NCBI RefSeq assembly: GCF_032248455.1
Contig: NZ_JAVTTP010000001.1
Coordinates: forward strand, 806,001 to 870,000
Direction: 5' to 3'
Length of the DNA stretch: 64,000 nt
Source: Pricia mediterranea
GTDB lineage: Bacteria > Bacteroidota > Bacteroidia > Flavobacteriales > Flavobacteriaceae
Shown piece after piece: positions 9,081 through 17,988 of the stretch (within the stretch, counting starts at the first letter, position 1; every line of letters begins with the position of its first letter). Made by a program: the position numbers and the translations under genes. Below the pieces are notes generated by a model. The model made no database searches, was not told the DNA's origin, and was given only the letters and a program-made list of their open reading frames with translations.

Positions 9081-11099
9081 TTAAACATCAATGTTCGCGT
9101 ACTTGGCGTTTTTCTCGATAAACTCCCTTCGCGGGGGCACCTCATCGCCCATGAGTATGCTAAAGGTACGATCGGTTTCCGTGGCATTATCGATCGTAAT
9201 CTGCCGTAGTATCCTAAAGTCCGGATCCATAGTCGTATCCCAAAGTTGTTCGGCGTTCATTTCCCCAAGACCTTTGTAACGCTGAATGCTGACCCCACCG
9301 CTATAGCTGTCGGCAATTTCGTCCCGTTCTTCGTCGGACCAAGCGTAGCGTTTCTTGCTGCCCTTTTTTACCATATAAAGCGGCGGTGTAGCGATGTACA
9401 CGTGCCCGCCTTCGATCAGTTCGCGCATATAGCGGAAAAAGAAGGTAAGGATCAGGGTCTCGATATGGCTACCGTCAACATCTGCATCACACATAATGAC
9501 TACCTTGTGGTAGCGCAGTTTATCTAGATTGAGCGCCTTGCTGTCCTCCTCCGTACCAATGGTCACTCCAAGGGCGGTATAGATGTTCTTGATTTCTTCG
9601 TTTTCGAAGACCTTGTGGCTCATGGCCTTCTCGACATTCAATATTTTACCCCGGAGTGGCAATATCGCTTGAAATTTCCGGTCCCTTCCCATTTTCGCGG
9701 TACCCCCGGCGGAATCCCCCTCGACGAGGAACACTTCGCATTGGGCGGGGTCCTGTTCGGAGCAGTCGGAGAGTTTTCCGGGCAGTCCCCCGATGCTCAT
9801 CGGATTCTTGCGCTGTACCATTTCCCGGGCCTTGGTGGCCGCATGTCGGGCCTGGGCGGCCAGTTTGACCTTTTCGATGATGGCCTTGGCGTCATCGGGA
9901 TGCTCTTCCAGGTAGTTGGTCAGCATTTCAGAGACCGTTTGGGAAACGGAGGCGGATACCTCGCGGTTGCCTAATTTCGTTTTGGTCTGTCCCTCGAACT
10001 GGGGCTCGGCCACCTTGACCGACACGATAGCGGTTAGCCCTTCCCTAAAATCGTCCCCTTGGATCTCGAATTTCACCTTGTCCAACATTCCCGAGGCATC
10101 GGCATACTTTTTTAGGGTGGTCGTCAATCCCCTTCTAAATCCTGAAAGATGCGTACCCCCCTCGTGGGTGTTGATATTATTGACGTAAGAATGCAGATTC
10201 TCGGTATAGCTGTCGTTGTAGATCATGGCGACCTCAACGGGAATATCGTTCTTTTCGCCTTCCATCGCGATGACGTTCTGAATCAGCGGCACCCGGGTGC
10301 CATCGAGGAACCGGATAAACTCCTTCAGCCCTTCGTCGGAATAGAAAGTTTCGGAAACGAATTCCCCATCGTCATCCTTTTCACGCCTATCCGTGATGGA
10401 AATCGTCACTCCCTTGTTCAAAAAGGACAGTTCGCGCATGCGGCTGGCCAAGGTCTCGTAACTGTACTCGATGGACTGTTTGAAGATATCGGTATCAGGA
10501 TGGAAAGTGACCTCCGTGCCCCGCTCCGTAGTCTCCCCGACACTTTTCACCGGATATAAGGGCTTTCCTCTTGAGTATTCCTGTTCCCAAATCTTCCCGT
10601 CGCGATAGACGGTCGCCTTCAAGCTATCGGAAAGTGCGTTTACGACGGACACCCCGACCCCGTGCAATCCTCCTGAGACCTTGTAAGAATCCTTATCGAA
10701 CTTGCCTCCCGCACCAATCTTGGTCATTACCACCTCAAGGGCCGAAACACCTTCTTTTTTGTGCAGGTCAACGGGAATCCCCCGGCCGTTATCGCGGGTA
10801 GTGATAGAATTGTCTTCGTTGATAACAACGCTGATGGCATCGCAGTACCCGCCCATGGCCTCGTCGATGGAGTTATCCACCACCTCGTAAACCAAATGGT
10901 GCAGGCCTCTGGAGCCGACGTCACCAATGTACATCGAAGGCCGCATACGCACGTGCTCCATGCCCTCGAGGGCCTGAATACTGTCCGCGGAATATTGCCT
11001 TGGAATAGTGCTTTCGTCCGTCCCGGAAATTTCTTTCCGATCTTGTCCTGCTTCGTTTTCCGGGTTCAGTTCTTCCCCTTTATTCGGTTGTTCGCTCAT
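9081..11099 (-). CDS. gyrB: DNA gyrase subunit B
   Basis: This is the ATPase/TOPRIM half of gyrase, which introduces negative supercoils in an A2B2 complex. It is 672 residues. The GHKL ATPase comes first (DNSIDEA, DNGRGIPVD, GGLHGVGVSVVNALS), then the transducer, then TOPRIM with VEGDSAGGTAKMGRDR, LPLRGKILNVEKA and MCDADVDGSHI, and the C-terminal RYKGLGEMNAEQLWDTTMDP. It lacks the about 170-residue insertion of enterobacterial GyrB. The first 40 or so residues before YSADSIQALEGMEHVR are acidic and poorly conserved. A start further in is possible, but the ATG at 11099 is the first good one. A perfect inverted repeat lies upstream. Confidence 0.97.
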   Translation of the reverse strand: MSEQPNKGEELNPENEAGQDRKEISGTDESTIPRQYSADSIQALEGMEHVRMRPSMYIGDVGSRGLHHLVYEVVDNSIDEAMGGYCDAISVVINEDNSITTRDNGRGIPVDLHKKEGVSALEVVMTKIGAGGKFDKDSYKVSGGLHGVGVSVVNALSDSLKATVYRDGKIWEQEYSRGKPLYPVKSVGETTERGTEVTFHPDTDIFKQSIEYSYETLASRMRELSFLNKGVTISITDRREKDDDGEFVSETFYSDEGLKEFIRFLDGTRVPLIQNVIAMEGEKNDIPVEVAMIYNDSYTENLHSYVNNINTHEGGTHLSGFRRGLTTTLKKYADASGMLDKVKFEIQGDDFREGLTAIVSVKVAEPQFEGQTKTKLGNREVSASVSQTVSEMLTNYLEEHPDDAKAIIEKVKLAAQARHAATKAREMVQRKNPMSIGGLPGKLSDCSEQDPAQCEVFLVEGDSAGGTAKMGRDRKFQAILPLRGKILNVEKAMSHKVFENEEIKNIYTALGVTIGTEEDSKALNLDKLRYHKVVIMCDADVDGSHIETLILTFFFRYMRELIEGGHVYIATPPLYMVKKGSKKRYAWSDEERDEIADSYSGGVSIQRYKGLGEMNAEQLWDTTMDPDFRILRQITIDNATETDRTFSILMGDEVPPRREFIEKNAKYANIDV

Positions 11100-11140
11100 A
11101 GGATTTTACAGTTGTTCGTCTACTCAATTTCGCAATCCTA

Positions 11141-11177
11141 CAAATATAGGCAAAACCCTATGGAATATAGGGTTTTG
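11141..11177 (-). promoter_or_regulatory. gyrB upstream -7 box plus 11-bp inverted repeat
   Basis: TATATTTG on the minus strand (11141-11148) matches the -7 consensus and lies about 45 bp before gyrB. Directly upstream of it, CAAAACCCTAT (11151-11161) and ATAGGGTTTTG (11167-11177) form a perfect 11-bp inverted repeat with a 5-nt centre. No TTG sits at 17-23 nt. The repeat overlies the region where -33 contacts would occur, so it could be an operator. Confidence 0.5.
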
Positions 11178-11276
11178 GGATAATGTTAATCTTGAAGTTA
11201 TCAACAATATTTGTGGAAAAAGCAAGTGAACTAACGGTTCTATCTCCGATCTTTATCGTCACTTAGAACGGTCTTG

Positions 11277-12941
11277 TTAATAAGCGTCCGTGTGCACCAT
11301 GGCCACTGCCCTACCGGACGGATCGTTCATGTTCTTAAAGGCCTCGTCCCACTCCAGCGCTATCTGGGTACTGCAGGCTACAGAGGCTTCTTGGGGCACG
11401 CATTGCGCGGCCGCATCGGAGGGGAAATGCGATTCAAAAATGGAACGGTAGTAATACTCCTCCTTACTGGTCGGGGTCTGTATCGGAAAGCGGTACTTCG
11501 CATTGGCCAATTGCTCGTCGGATACTTCATCGTTGACCAATACTTTCAGGGTGTCGATCCAGCTATAGCCGACCCCATCGGAAAACTGCTCCTTCTGTCG
11601 CCAGGCAACGCTTTCGGGCAGGTAGTCTTCAAAGGCCTTGCGGACGACCCATTTCTCCATCCGTTCGCCGTTGATCATTTTATCCTCTGGATTGATGCGC
11701 ATGGCGACATCCATAAACTCCTTGTCCAAGAACGGCACCCGACCCTCGATGCCCCAGGCGGCCAGACTTTTGTTGGCCCGCAGACAGTCGTACATGTGCA
11801 ACTTGCTCAACTTCCGTACGGTTTCCTCATGGAATTCCTTGGCATTCGGGGCCTTGTGAAAGTAGAGGTAGCCCCCGAAGAGTTCGTCCGCCCCCTCTCC
11901 TGAGAGTACCATTTTTATCCCCATGGATTTGATGACACGGGCCATAAGGTACATGGGGGTCGAGGCGCGAATGGTCGTAATATCATAGGTTTCCAGGTTG
12001 TACACCACGTCCTTAATGGCGTCGAGGCCCTCTTGGATGGTAAACTCGATTTCATGGTGCACCGTCCCGATATGATCGGCCACCTTTTGCGCGGCAGCGA
12101 GGTCGGGAGACCCTTTCAGTCCCACCGAAAATGAGTGCAGTTGCGGCCACCAAGCGCCGGTCGTGTCGTCGGACTCGATTCGTTTTTCTGCATATTTTTT
12201 GGCGATGGCCGAGGTTACGGAGGAGTCCAACCCCCCCGAAAGTAGCACTCCGTACGGTACGTCGGACATCAGCTGTCGGTGTACCGCTGCCTCCAAAGCT
12301 TCCCGTATTTCTTGGATGCTGGTCTCGTTCTCCTTTACGGCCCCGTATTCCATCCAATCCCGGGTGTACCACTTTTTAAATTCCCCATCGCTGCTATGAA
12401 AATAATGTCCCGGTGGGAACAGCTCGATTTTGGTGCAGGTGCCTTCCAAGGCCTTAAGTTCCGAAGCCACGTAAAAGGTGCCGTTTTTATCCCATCCTAT
12501 ATATAAAGGAATAATACCCATGTGGTCGCGGGCGATAAAATATTCGTCTTTTTCCACGTCGTAAATGGCAAACCCGAAAATACCGTTCATTTCATCGATA
12601 AAATCGGGACCCTTTTTCCGGTACAGAGCCAAAATGACCTCACAATCGGATTCCGTTTGAAATTCGTACTCGCCCTCGAACTGTTTGCGTAGCTCGCGGT
12701 GGTTATAAATCTCCCCATTGGCGGCCAGTACCAATTTTTTATCGGCACTCAACAAAGGTTGTTTCCCCGAAGCGGGATCGACGATGGCCAATCTTTCGTG
12801 GGCCATGACCGCCTTATCATCCGCATATATCCCGCTCCAATCCGGACCGCGATGTCTCACTTTCTTTGACATTTCCAACAACTGTGGCCTTAAGATTTCA
12901 CTGGGCTGTTTTATATCGAATGCACATACAATTCCACACAT
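11277..12941 (-). CDS. asnB: Asparagine synthase B, glutamine-hydrolysing
   Basis: Cytoplasmic enzyme making asparagine from aspartate, glutamine and ATP. The protein is 554 residues, the usual class B length. The N-terminal amidotransferase begins with the nucleophile Cys2 (MCGIVCAFD) and contains RHRGPDWSG, MAHERLAIVDP and ANGEIYNH. The synthetase half has the PP-loop VLLSGGLDSSVTSAIA, HSFSVGLKGSPD, LSGEGADELFGGYLYF and GRVPFLDKEFM. It is monocistronic. A TTG-N19-CATATTTG promoter lies upstream. Confidence 0.96.
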   Translation of the reverse strand: MCGIVCAFDIKQPSEILRPQLLEMSKKVRHRGPDWSGIYADDKAVMAHERLAIVDPASGKQPLLSADKKLVLAANGEIYNHRELRKQFEGEYEFQTESDCEVILALYRKKGPDFIDEMNGIFGFAIYDVEKDEYFIARDHMGIIPLYIGWDKNGTFYVASELKALEGTCTKIELFPPGHYFHSSDGEFKKWYTRDWMEYGAVKENETSIQEIREALEAAVHRQLMSDVPYGVLLSGGLDSSVTSAIAKKYAEKRIESDDTTGAWWPQLHSFSVGLKGSPDLAAAQKVADHIGTVHHEIEFTIQEGLDAIKDVVYNLETYDITTIRASTPMYLMARVIKSMGIKMVLSGEGADELFGGYLYFHKAPNAKEFHEETVRKLSKLHMYDCLRANKSLAAWGIEGRVPFLDKEFMDVAMRINPEDKMINGERMEKWVVRKAFEDYLPESVAWRQKEQFSDGVGYSWIDTLKVLVNDEVSDEQLANAKYRFPIQTPTSKEEYYYRSIFESHFPSDAAAQCVPQEASVACSTQIALEWDEAFKNMNDPSGRAVAMVHTDAY

Positions 12942-12970
12942 GACTTGTTCGTTTAGTATTAATTTCTAGG

Positions 12971-13000
12971 CAAATATGGGACTTATTGTTCTAATACCAA
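12971..13000 (-). promoter_or_regulatory. Predicted asnB promoter
   Basis: Minus strand: CATATTTG (12971-12978), one base from TAnnTTTG, with TTG (12998-13000) 19 nt upstream. It is 29 bp before the asnB start. Confidence 0.5.
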
Positions 13001-13217
13001 ACATCAGAACCAATATTGATTATTTATTATAGAATATTCATTATTTATTGTTTTGATTTGTAACAAATACTTATTTGATAGTTGTTTTGGGTGGACAAAG
13101 TGTAAGCGGGGCTAAATTTAACGCCCTTTTAAGAAAAAATAAGACGAATTCAGTTTAGATTTAACCGAAAATAATCCAATCGCCCTGCAAATCTATAAAG
13201 GGCCAAAAAGAAAGACT

Positions 13218-13760
13218 ATGAAAAAAGTATGTACTGCTGCCTTCTTGGCATTGATCCTAATGGCTTCGACGGAAGTCGCCGCACAGGAGTTTAGTGGAAT
13301 CGACAAAAGCCCAATGGATATGGCTTCCTTTCCCACCAACTATCAGAATGCCGACAAAGTCATTCGTATCATTTACAGCCGGCCGCAGCTTAAGGGAAGG
13401 TCCATGAACGAACTCGCTCCTCAAGGAGAGGTATGGCGGACCGGGGCCAACGAAGCCACGGAAATCACTTTTTATAAGGACGTCAATTTTGGAGGAAGGG
13501 ACATAAAGGCCGGAACGTATTCACTGTTCACCATTCCCGACCAGGGAGAGTGGACCGTTGCCCTGAACAAAAACCTCAACCAATGGGGCGCCTACTCCTA
13601 CGACGAAAGTGCCGATGTGGCACGGGTCAAAGTGCCTCATAACACCGATTCCAAGTCTTTGGAAGAGTTTTCCATCGCCTTTAAGGAAACGGACCAGGGT
13701 GCCGATATGGTGATGGGATGGGACAAGACTCGGGTCTCGGTACCGATTACCGTAAAATAA
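13218..13760 (+). CDS. DUF2911 domain-containing exported protein
   Basis: 180 residues. A Sec signal peptide (MKKVCTAAFLALILMAST, cleavage near VAA-QE) precedes the whole DUF2911 domain: VIRIIYSRPQLKGR, GEVWRTGANEATEITF, IKAGTYSLFTIP, GEWTVALNKN and a closing strand VSVPITVK. DUF2911 proteins are common in Bacteroidota, are predicted to be beta-rich periplasmic or surface proteins, and have no established function. The gene is alone, divergent from asnB, and ends at a good terminator. Confidence 0.9.
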   Translation: MKKVCTAAFLALILMASTEVAAQEFSGIDKSPMDMASFPTNYQNADKVIRIIYSRPQLKGRSMNELAPQGEVWRTGANEATEITFYKDVNFGGRDIKAGTYSLFTIPDQGEWTVALNKNLNQWGAYSYDESADVARVKVPHNTDSKSLEEFSIAFKETDQGADMVMGWDKTRVSVPITVK

Positions 13761-13790
13761 TAACAGCGATTTCCTGAAATGCTACCATCT

Positions 13791-13822
13791 AAAACCGGGG
13801 TCTTTGGACTTCGGTTTTTTTT
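13791..13822 (+). terminator. Intrinsic terminator of the DUF2911 gene
   Basis: AAAACCG...CGGTTTT arms with an inner GGTC/GAC pairing, followed by eight T residues on the plus strand, 31 bp after the stop. Confidence 0.8.
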
Positions 13823-13872
13823 ATGCTTATCCTTTCCGAAACCTAAACCTGAGGTGGTACTGTAAGACGCTC

Positions 13873-15489
13873 TCAGCGAGCTTTTCCGCTCACAAAGGTC
13901 TGCTCGGCGGTAATGGCAGGAATCTCATCCATTGGCACCTGCATCAAATCTTTGTCGTAAATCACAAAATCGGCGAATTTGCCCTTTTCGATGCTTCCCT
14001 TTTCATCTTCTTCAAAGTTGGAATGGGCGGCCCAAATGGTCATCCCTTTCAACGCTTCTTCCCGGGAAAGGGCATCTTCTGTTTGAAATCCCCCCTCGGG
14101 ATATCCTTCGAGGTCTTTTCGGGCCACGGCGGCGTAGAAGGTCAAAAAGGGGCTCACCTTTTCGACGGGGAAGTCGGTTCCTAGTGCGACCGTTCCCGCT
14201 TGATCCAATAATTGTTTAAAGGCGTAGGCCCCGTGCATCCGTTCTTCCCCTAAGCGGTCTTCGGCCCAATACATATCGCTAGTAGCGTGGGTGGGCTGTA
14301 CCGAGGGAATAATATTCTTCCCAAAATATTTGAAATCGACCGGATCGATAATTTGGGCGTGCTCCACCTTCCAGCGGCGATCGGCACTGTCGTCCAACAC
14401 ATTTTGGTACGCACGCAGCACCACGGCATTGGCAGAATCACCTATGGCGTGTGTGTTCATCTGATATTCGGAATCCGCAAGCCTCTGGGCCAAGGCTTCG
14501 ATTTCATCGATCGGGGTGACCATGGCGCCGCGATAACCCGGTTTATCGGAATAGGGCTCCTTGAGATAGGCACCTCTCGATCCCAGTGCGCCGTCGGCAT
14601 ATACCTTTACGGAACGCACGTTCAAAAGGTCGGTCTTCATGGGGCCCTGCCCAATGTAATGGTCCAAATTTTCCGGGGTATTGCCCACCATGGCATACAC
14701 CCGGATGGATAGTTCGCCGACCTGTTGAAGGCTGTCGATAAGTTCGATGGTCGATCTGCCGATACCCGCGTCGTTGACAGTGGTCAGTCCATAGTCCAAA
14801 CAGATCCGCTCGGCATCCTTTAAAGCTTCGATGCGGGTTTCCCGGTCCGGTGCCGGGGTAATGGAATTGATGAGCTGCATGGGGTTATCGACCAGCACGC
14901 CCGTGAGGCCCATGGCGCCCTTTACGATTTCACCGCCTTCGACTTGGGTCTGCCGATCGATACCGGCCAAATCAAGGGCGGCCTTGTTGACCAGCATGGC
15001 GTGCCCATCGATTCGGGTCAAGACTACCGGTGTATCGGGAAAAAGTTCGTCCAGTTCCTTACGCGTGGGGTATTCTTTGTCTTCCCAGTCGTTCTGGTCC
15101 CATCCCCGTCCCAGGATAAAATCCTTGCGATTTTTTTTTTGAAATTGCTCCACCCGTTCCAACACTTCTACAAAACTTTGGGTGCCGGTAAGGTCAACGG
15201 TTTGCTGGTTGAGTCCCAAACCATAGAAGTGGCAATGGGCATCGATAAGCCCTGGGGTTATCGTACGCCCGTCCGCATCGATTATTTCATCGGCGGTATA
15301 GGAATCTCGGATTTCCTCGGTGGTTCCCACCGCCGTGAACTTTCCTTCGTTTACGGCGAAGGCCTCCGCTTTCGAAAATTCATCGTCGACGGTGTACACA
15401 TTGGCATTGACAACGAGCAAATCCACTTTTTCCTTGGCGTTATCACAACTGGCAAGAACTAATAAAAGTAACGGCAGTATTTTTTTCAT
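13873..15489 (-). CDS. Amidohydrolase family protein, lipoprotein (YtcJ-like)
   Basis: 538 residues. The lipoprotein signal MKKILPLLLLVLASC has Cys15 as lipidation site, so the enzyme should sit in the cell envelope facing the periplasm or the surface. The body is an amidohydrolase-3 type metallo-hydrolase: an N-terminal beta-sandwich piece (VNANVYTVDDEFSKAEAFAV), metal-binding TPGLIDAHCHFYGLG, a central WKVEHAQIIDP, a Thr-Asp pair in LGTDFPVEKVSPF, and the C-terminal FADFVIYDKDLM. YtcJ relatives act on N-formyl or amide substrates, but this one's substrate is unknown. It is monocistronic by spacing (84 bp to the next gene, same strand, upstream). Confidence 0.88.
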   Translation of the reverse strand: MKKILPLLLLVLASCDNAKEKVDLLVVNANVYTVDDEFSKAEAFAVNEGKFTAVGTTEEIRDSYTADEIIDADGRTITPGLIDAHCHFYGLGLNQQTVDLTGTQSFVEVLERVEQFQKKNRKDFILGRGWDQNDWEDKEYPTRKELDELFPDTPVVLTRIDGHAMLVNKAALDLAGIDRQTQVEGGEIVKGAMGLTGVLVDNPMQLINSITPAPDRETRIEALKDAERICLDYGLTTVNDAGIGRSTIELIDSLQQVGELSIRVYAMVGNTPENLDHYIGQGPMKTDLLNVRSVKVYADGALGSRGAYLKEPYSDKPGYRGAMVTPIDEIEALAQRLADSEYQMNTHAIGDSANAVVLRAYQNVLDDSADRRWKVEHAQIIDPVDFKYFGKNIIPSVQPTHATSDMYWAEDRLGEERMHGAYAFKQLLDQAGTVALGTDFPVEKVSPFLTFYAAVARKDLEGYPEGGFQTEDALSREEALKGMTIWAAHSNFEEDEKGSIEKGKFADFVIYDKDLMQVPMDEIPAITAEQTFVSGKAR

Positions 15490-15573
15490 TTTATCACACT
15501 ATCTTTAGGTATGGGCCGACAATCTACCGGTGGTGAACAGCAAAACTACTGGCCTCGTCTTGCCTTCAGGCTA

Positions 15574-16047
15574 TCAACCCATTGACAGGGTCTTTTCCCC
15601 GGTTATGGTATAGGAACCTTCGGGAGAGGTACTTTTGCCAGAAATCGTATCGCCTTTCGCCGTCAGGTTGACCGAGACCATGCCGCCTTCGACCATGACC
15701 TCAAAATCAATAGTATTGCCGTTGACCTTCACATTGTCGCCTTGGATAGTACCGCTGCCGATCTGCACCTGCACCTTATAATTGTCACCCTCCTTGACGA
15801 TCATCAGCAATCCTTTTTCATAGCCTGCGGGGGCACCTTGCACGGTATAGCTCCATCCGCCGACAAGATTGTCCTTCGTGGTTGTCGTTGGAGCACTTTG
15901 TCCCGTTTCAGTCGGACTGTCGCCAATAATTCCGGCCGGCCCGTGTCCCAATTCCGTCATATGAAAAAAACCGTTGGCCAGCGCCGTCGTAGCGCCAAAA
16001 AGCAATAAAACTATCGACCATCCGTAAAATTTAAAGGTATTTTTCAT
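15574..16047 (-). CDS. Small exported protein of unknown function
   Basis: I chose the internal ATG at 16047, which gives 157 residues with a standard signal peptide (MKNTFKFYGWSIVLLLFGAT, cleavage near ALA-NG). A start 42 bp upstream would add a non-signal-like leader. After a Thr/Ser/Pro-rich linker, the domain starts at DNLVGGWSYTVQGAPAGYE and ends in short beta repeats (GDNVKVNGNTIDFEVMVEGG, GDTISGKSTSPEGSYTITG). Bacteroidota have many exported proteins with this look, sometimes encoded beside hydrolases. No catalytic residues can be pointed to. It lies upstream of the amidohydrolase on the same strand. Confidence 0.6.
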   Translation of the reverse strand: MKNTFKFYGWSIVLLLFGATTALANGFFHMTELGHGPAGIIGDSPTETGQSAPTTTTKDNLVGGWSYTVQGAPAGYEKGLLMIVKEGDNYKVQVQIGSGTIQGDNVKVNGNTIDFEVMVEGGMVSVNLTAKGDTISGKSTSPEGSYTITGEKTLSMG

Positions 16048-16247
16048 TTTCGTATTATTTTGGTTAACATGAGCCCTAAAAGTAAACAAAAAATCGAAGG
16101 AGTTGAAACATAGGTCCTACTCTCGAGCGGACCTTGTTACAGCAGTGAGGCTGCACCCGACGCTTCTGGCCATTTTGAAAACCCCTCTTCCCGCAGCATT
16201 GAACTCATTTGAAGCTGCTTGCACCCAAACCCACGCCAATAAACCGT

Positions 16248-17009
16248 TTATTTTTTACGTGATTTGGGACGCTTCTTTTCCTTGATCTTGACGTAAACCA
16301 GTTTCTTGCGTCCCTTGGCATCTTCGCGACGTTCGATGTCGAAATGGGGAATGGAAGCCAATAACGGGGTTAGCTTCGGGAACCCGTAGTTTCGGGAATC
16401 GAAGTTGGGCTGTTTTTTCTGCAACAGGCTGCCCACATCGCCCAAAAAGGCCCAGCCATCGTCGTCGGAGACGTCGTCGATGGTCGTGGACATAAACCGT
16501 AGGTCTTTTGGCGTAATCTTTTCCACCTCGCTTTTGGAACCGGACTTCTCCTTCGAATCATTGGAGGCCGTAGCCTCCGGTTTTTTCAGGATTTCAAGGT
16601 AAATAAACCGGTCACAGGCCACGATAAAGGGACTGGGAGTTTTCTTTTCACCGATACCGAACACCTGCATGCCCGCTTCCCGAAGTCGGGTCGCCAATCG
16701 GGTAAAATCACTATCACTGCTCACGATGCAGAACCCGTTCACCTTTCCGGAATATAGAATATCCATCGCATCGATGATCATGGCGGAATCCGTCGCGTTC
16801 TTCCCTTGGGTATAACCGTATTGCTGAATCGGGGTGATCGCGTTTTCCAGGAGGATGTTCTTCCACTTGCCCAACCTCGGGTTCGTCCAATCCCCATAAA
16901 TTCGTTTGATGGTCGGATTACCGTATTTGGCGATTTCCTCCATCATTTCCTTGACATAGGCGGAGGGGATATTGTCGCCGTCGATTAATACTGCTAGATT
17001 TAGGTCCAT
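16248..17009 (-). CDS. NYN domain protein with C-terminal OST-HTH/LOTUS domain
   Basis: The likely start is the ATG at 17009 (MDLNLAVLIDGDN), giving 253 residues. An ATG 78 bp upstream adds a leader with no family match. The N-terminal half is a NYN (PIN-like) nuclease fold with its acidic residues: AVLIDGDNIP, IYGDWTNP, ATDSAMIIDAMD, CIVSSDSDF and GMQVFGIGEKKTPSPF. The C-terminal part (DVGSLLQKKQPNFDSRNYGF, then KLTPLLASIPHFDI) matches the OST-HTH/LOTUS fold, which in other proteins binds RNA including G-quadruplexes. It ends in a Lys/Arg-rich tail. NYN-LOTUS proteins are thought to cut or process RNA, but a bacterial target is not known. Cytoplasmic. Confidence 0.88.
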   Translation of the reverse strand: MDLNLAVLIDGDNIPSAYVKEMMEEIAKYGNPTIKRIYGDWTNPRLGKWKNILLENAITPIQQYGYTQGKNATDSAMIIDAMDILYSGKVNGFCIVSSDSDFTRLATRLREAGMQVFGIGEKKTPSPFIVACDRFIYLEILKKPEATASNDSKEKSGSKSEVEKITPKDLRFMSTTIDDVSDDDGWAFLGDVGSLLQKKQPNFDSRNYGFPKLTPLLASIPHFDIERREDAKGRKKLVYVKIKEKKRPKSRKK

Positions 17010-17167
17010 TAGAAGGTAGAAGTTAGTGAACTGGTGGGTTATTGGATTGACTTTTTTTAATTGTCGATCGGGGTCGATGATTTGCAAATTACGGGGAAAT
17101 TGTTCTTAATTGAACCATTTAATGGAAAAATCATATCGGATTTCCTGCTGATATGGCTGAACTTCGT

Positions 17168-17175
17168 TAAGTTTG
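17168..17175 (+). promoter_or_regulatory. -7 box upstream of the NIPSNAP gene
   Basis: TAAGTTTG matches TAnnTTTG exactly and ends 22 bp before the ATG at 17198. No TTG lies at the right distance, so it is only a half-supported promoter. Confidence 0.4.
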
Positions 17176-17197
17176 GGCAACAGTAATAAAACCTTTC

Positions 17198-17986
17198 ATG
17201 AAAAATCAATTTTTTATCCTGCTTTCGGCACTTTTGCTGATCGTCGCCGTCACCACGGACGCGTATTCCCAAACACGGCAGCGGGACTATTACCAACTAA
17301 AAACCTATACGCTAAAAAATGAAAAACAGGATAGTGTGATGGATGCCTACCTAAAGGATGCCTACCTGCCGGCCCTGAAGCGTGCGGGGATCGAAAATGT
17401 CGGGGTGTTCAAATATCGGCCGAGCAACTTCTTGGCCGCCTATAAAATTTTTGTTTTAATTCCATTCGTTTCCCTGGAACAGTTCGAGACCTTGGACGAT
17501 ATGTTGGCGCAGGACAAAAGCTATATTTCCCAAGGGATGCCCTATATCAAGGCGAAATATGACGCACCGCCATACGAGAGGATCAATTCCGTTTTGATGC
17601 GTGCCTTTACGGGGATGCCCCATATGAAACCTTCGGAAGTGGAAGGGAGCCGAAAAGAGCGGGTATATGAACTTCGCAGCTATGAATCGCCTACAGAAGC
17701 TACCTATAAAAACAAAGTGGACATGTTCAATGCCGGAGGAGAAATTGAGCTTTTTGAAGCTTTGGGCGCAAATGCCGTTTTTTACGCCGAAGTACTTTCG
17801 GGCAATCGCATGCCCAACCTAATGTATATGACTACCTACCCCAATATGGATAAACGGGATGCCGTTTGGGAAGCTTTTTTCGCTTCGGAAAAATGGGGGG
17901 AACTCTCGACAGATCCGAAATATTTGAATAACATGAACAAGGCGGACGTAATGCTCTTATATCCTACGGCGTATTCGGATTACTGA
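17198..17986 (+). CDS. NIPSNAP family protein, exported
   Basis: 262 residues. A Sec signal peptide (about 1-26, ending DAYSQT) is followed by two NIPSNAP/dimeric alpha-beta barrel domains. The first starts YYQLKTYTLKNEKQDSVMD, the second RVYELRSYESPTEATYKNKV and contains GNRMPNLMYMTTYPNMD and WEAFFASEKWGEL. Tandem NIPSNAP proteins with signal peptides are frequent in Bacteroidota. The fold resembles heme-degrading and monooxygenase barrels, but no function is established. The stop is only 2 bp from the stop of the convergent di-haem gene, so there is no room for separate terminators. Confidence 0.88.
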   Translation: MKNQFFILLSALLLIVAVTTDAYSQTRQRDYYQLKTYTLKNEKQDSVMDAYLKDAYLPALKRAGIENVGVFKYRPSNFLAAYKIFVLIPFVSLEQFETLDDMLAQDKSYISQGMPYIKAKYDAPPYERINSVLMRAFTGMPHMKPSEVEGSRKERVYELRSYESPTEATYKNKVDMFNAGGEIELFEALGANAVFYAEVLSGNRMPNLMYMTTYPNMDKRDAVWEAFFASEKWGELSTDPKYLNNMNKADVMLLYPTAYSDY

Positions 17987-17988
17987 TT

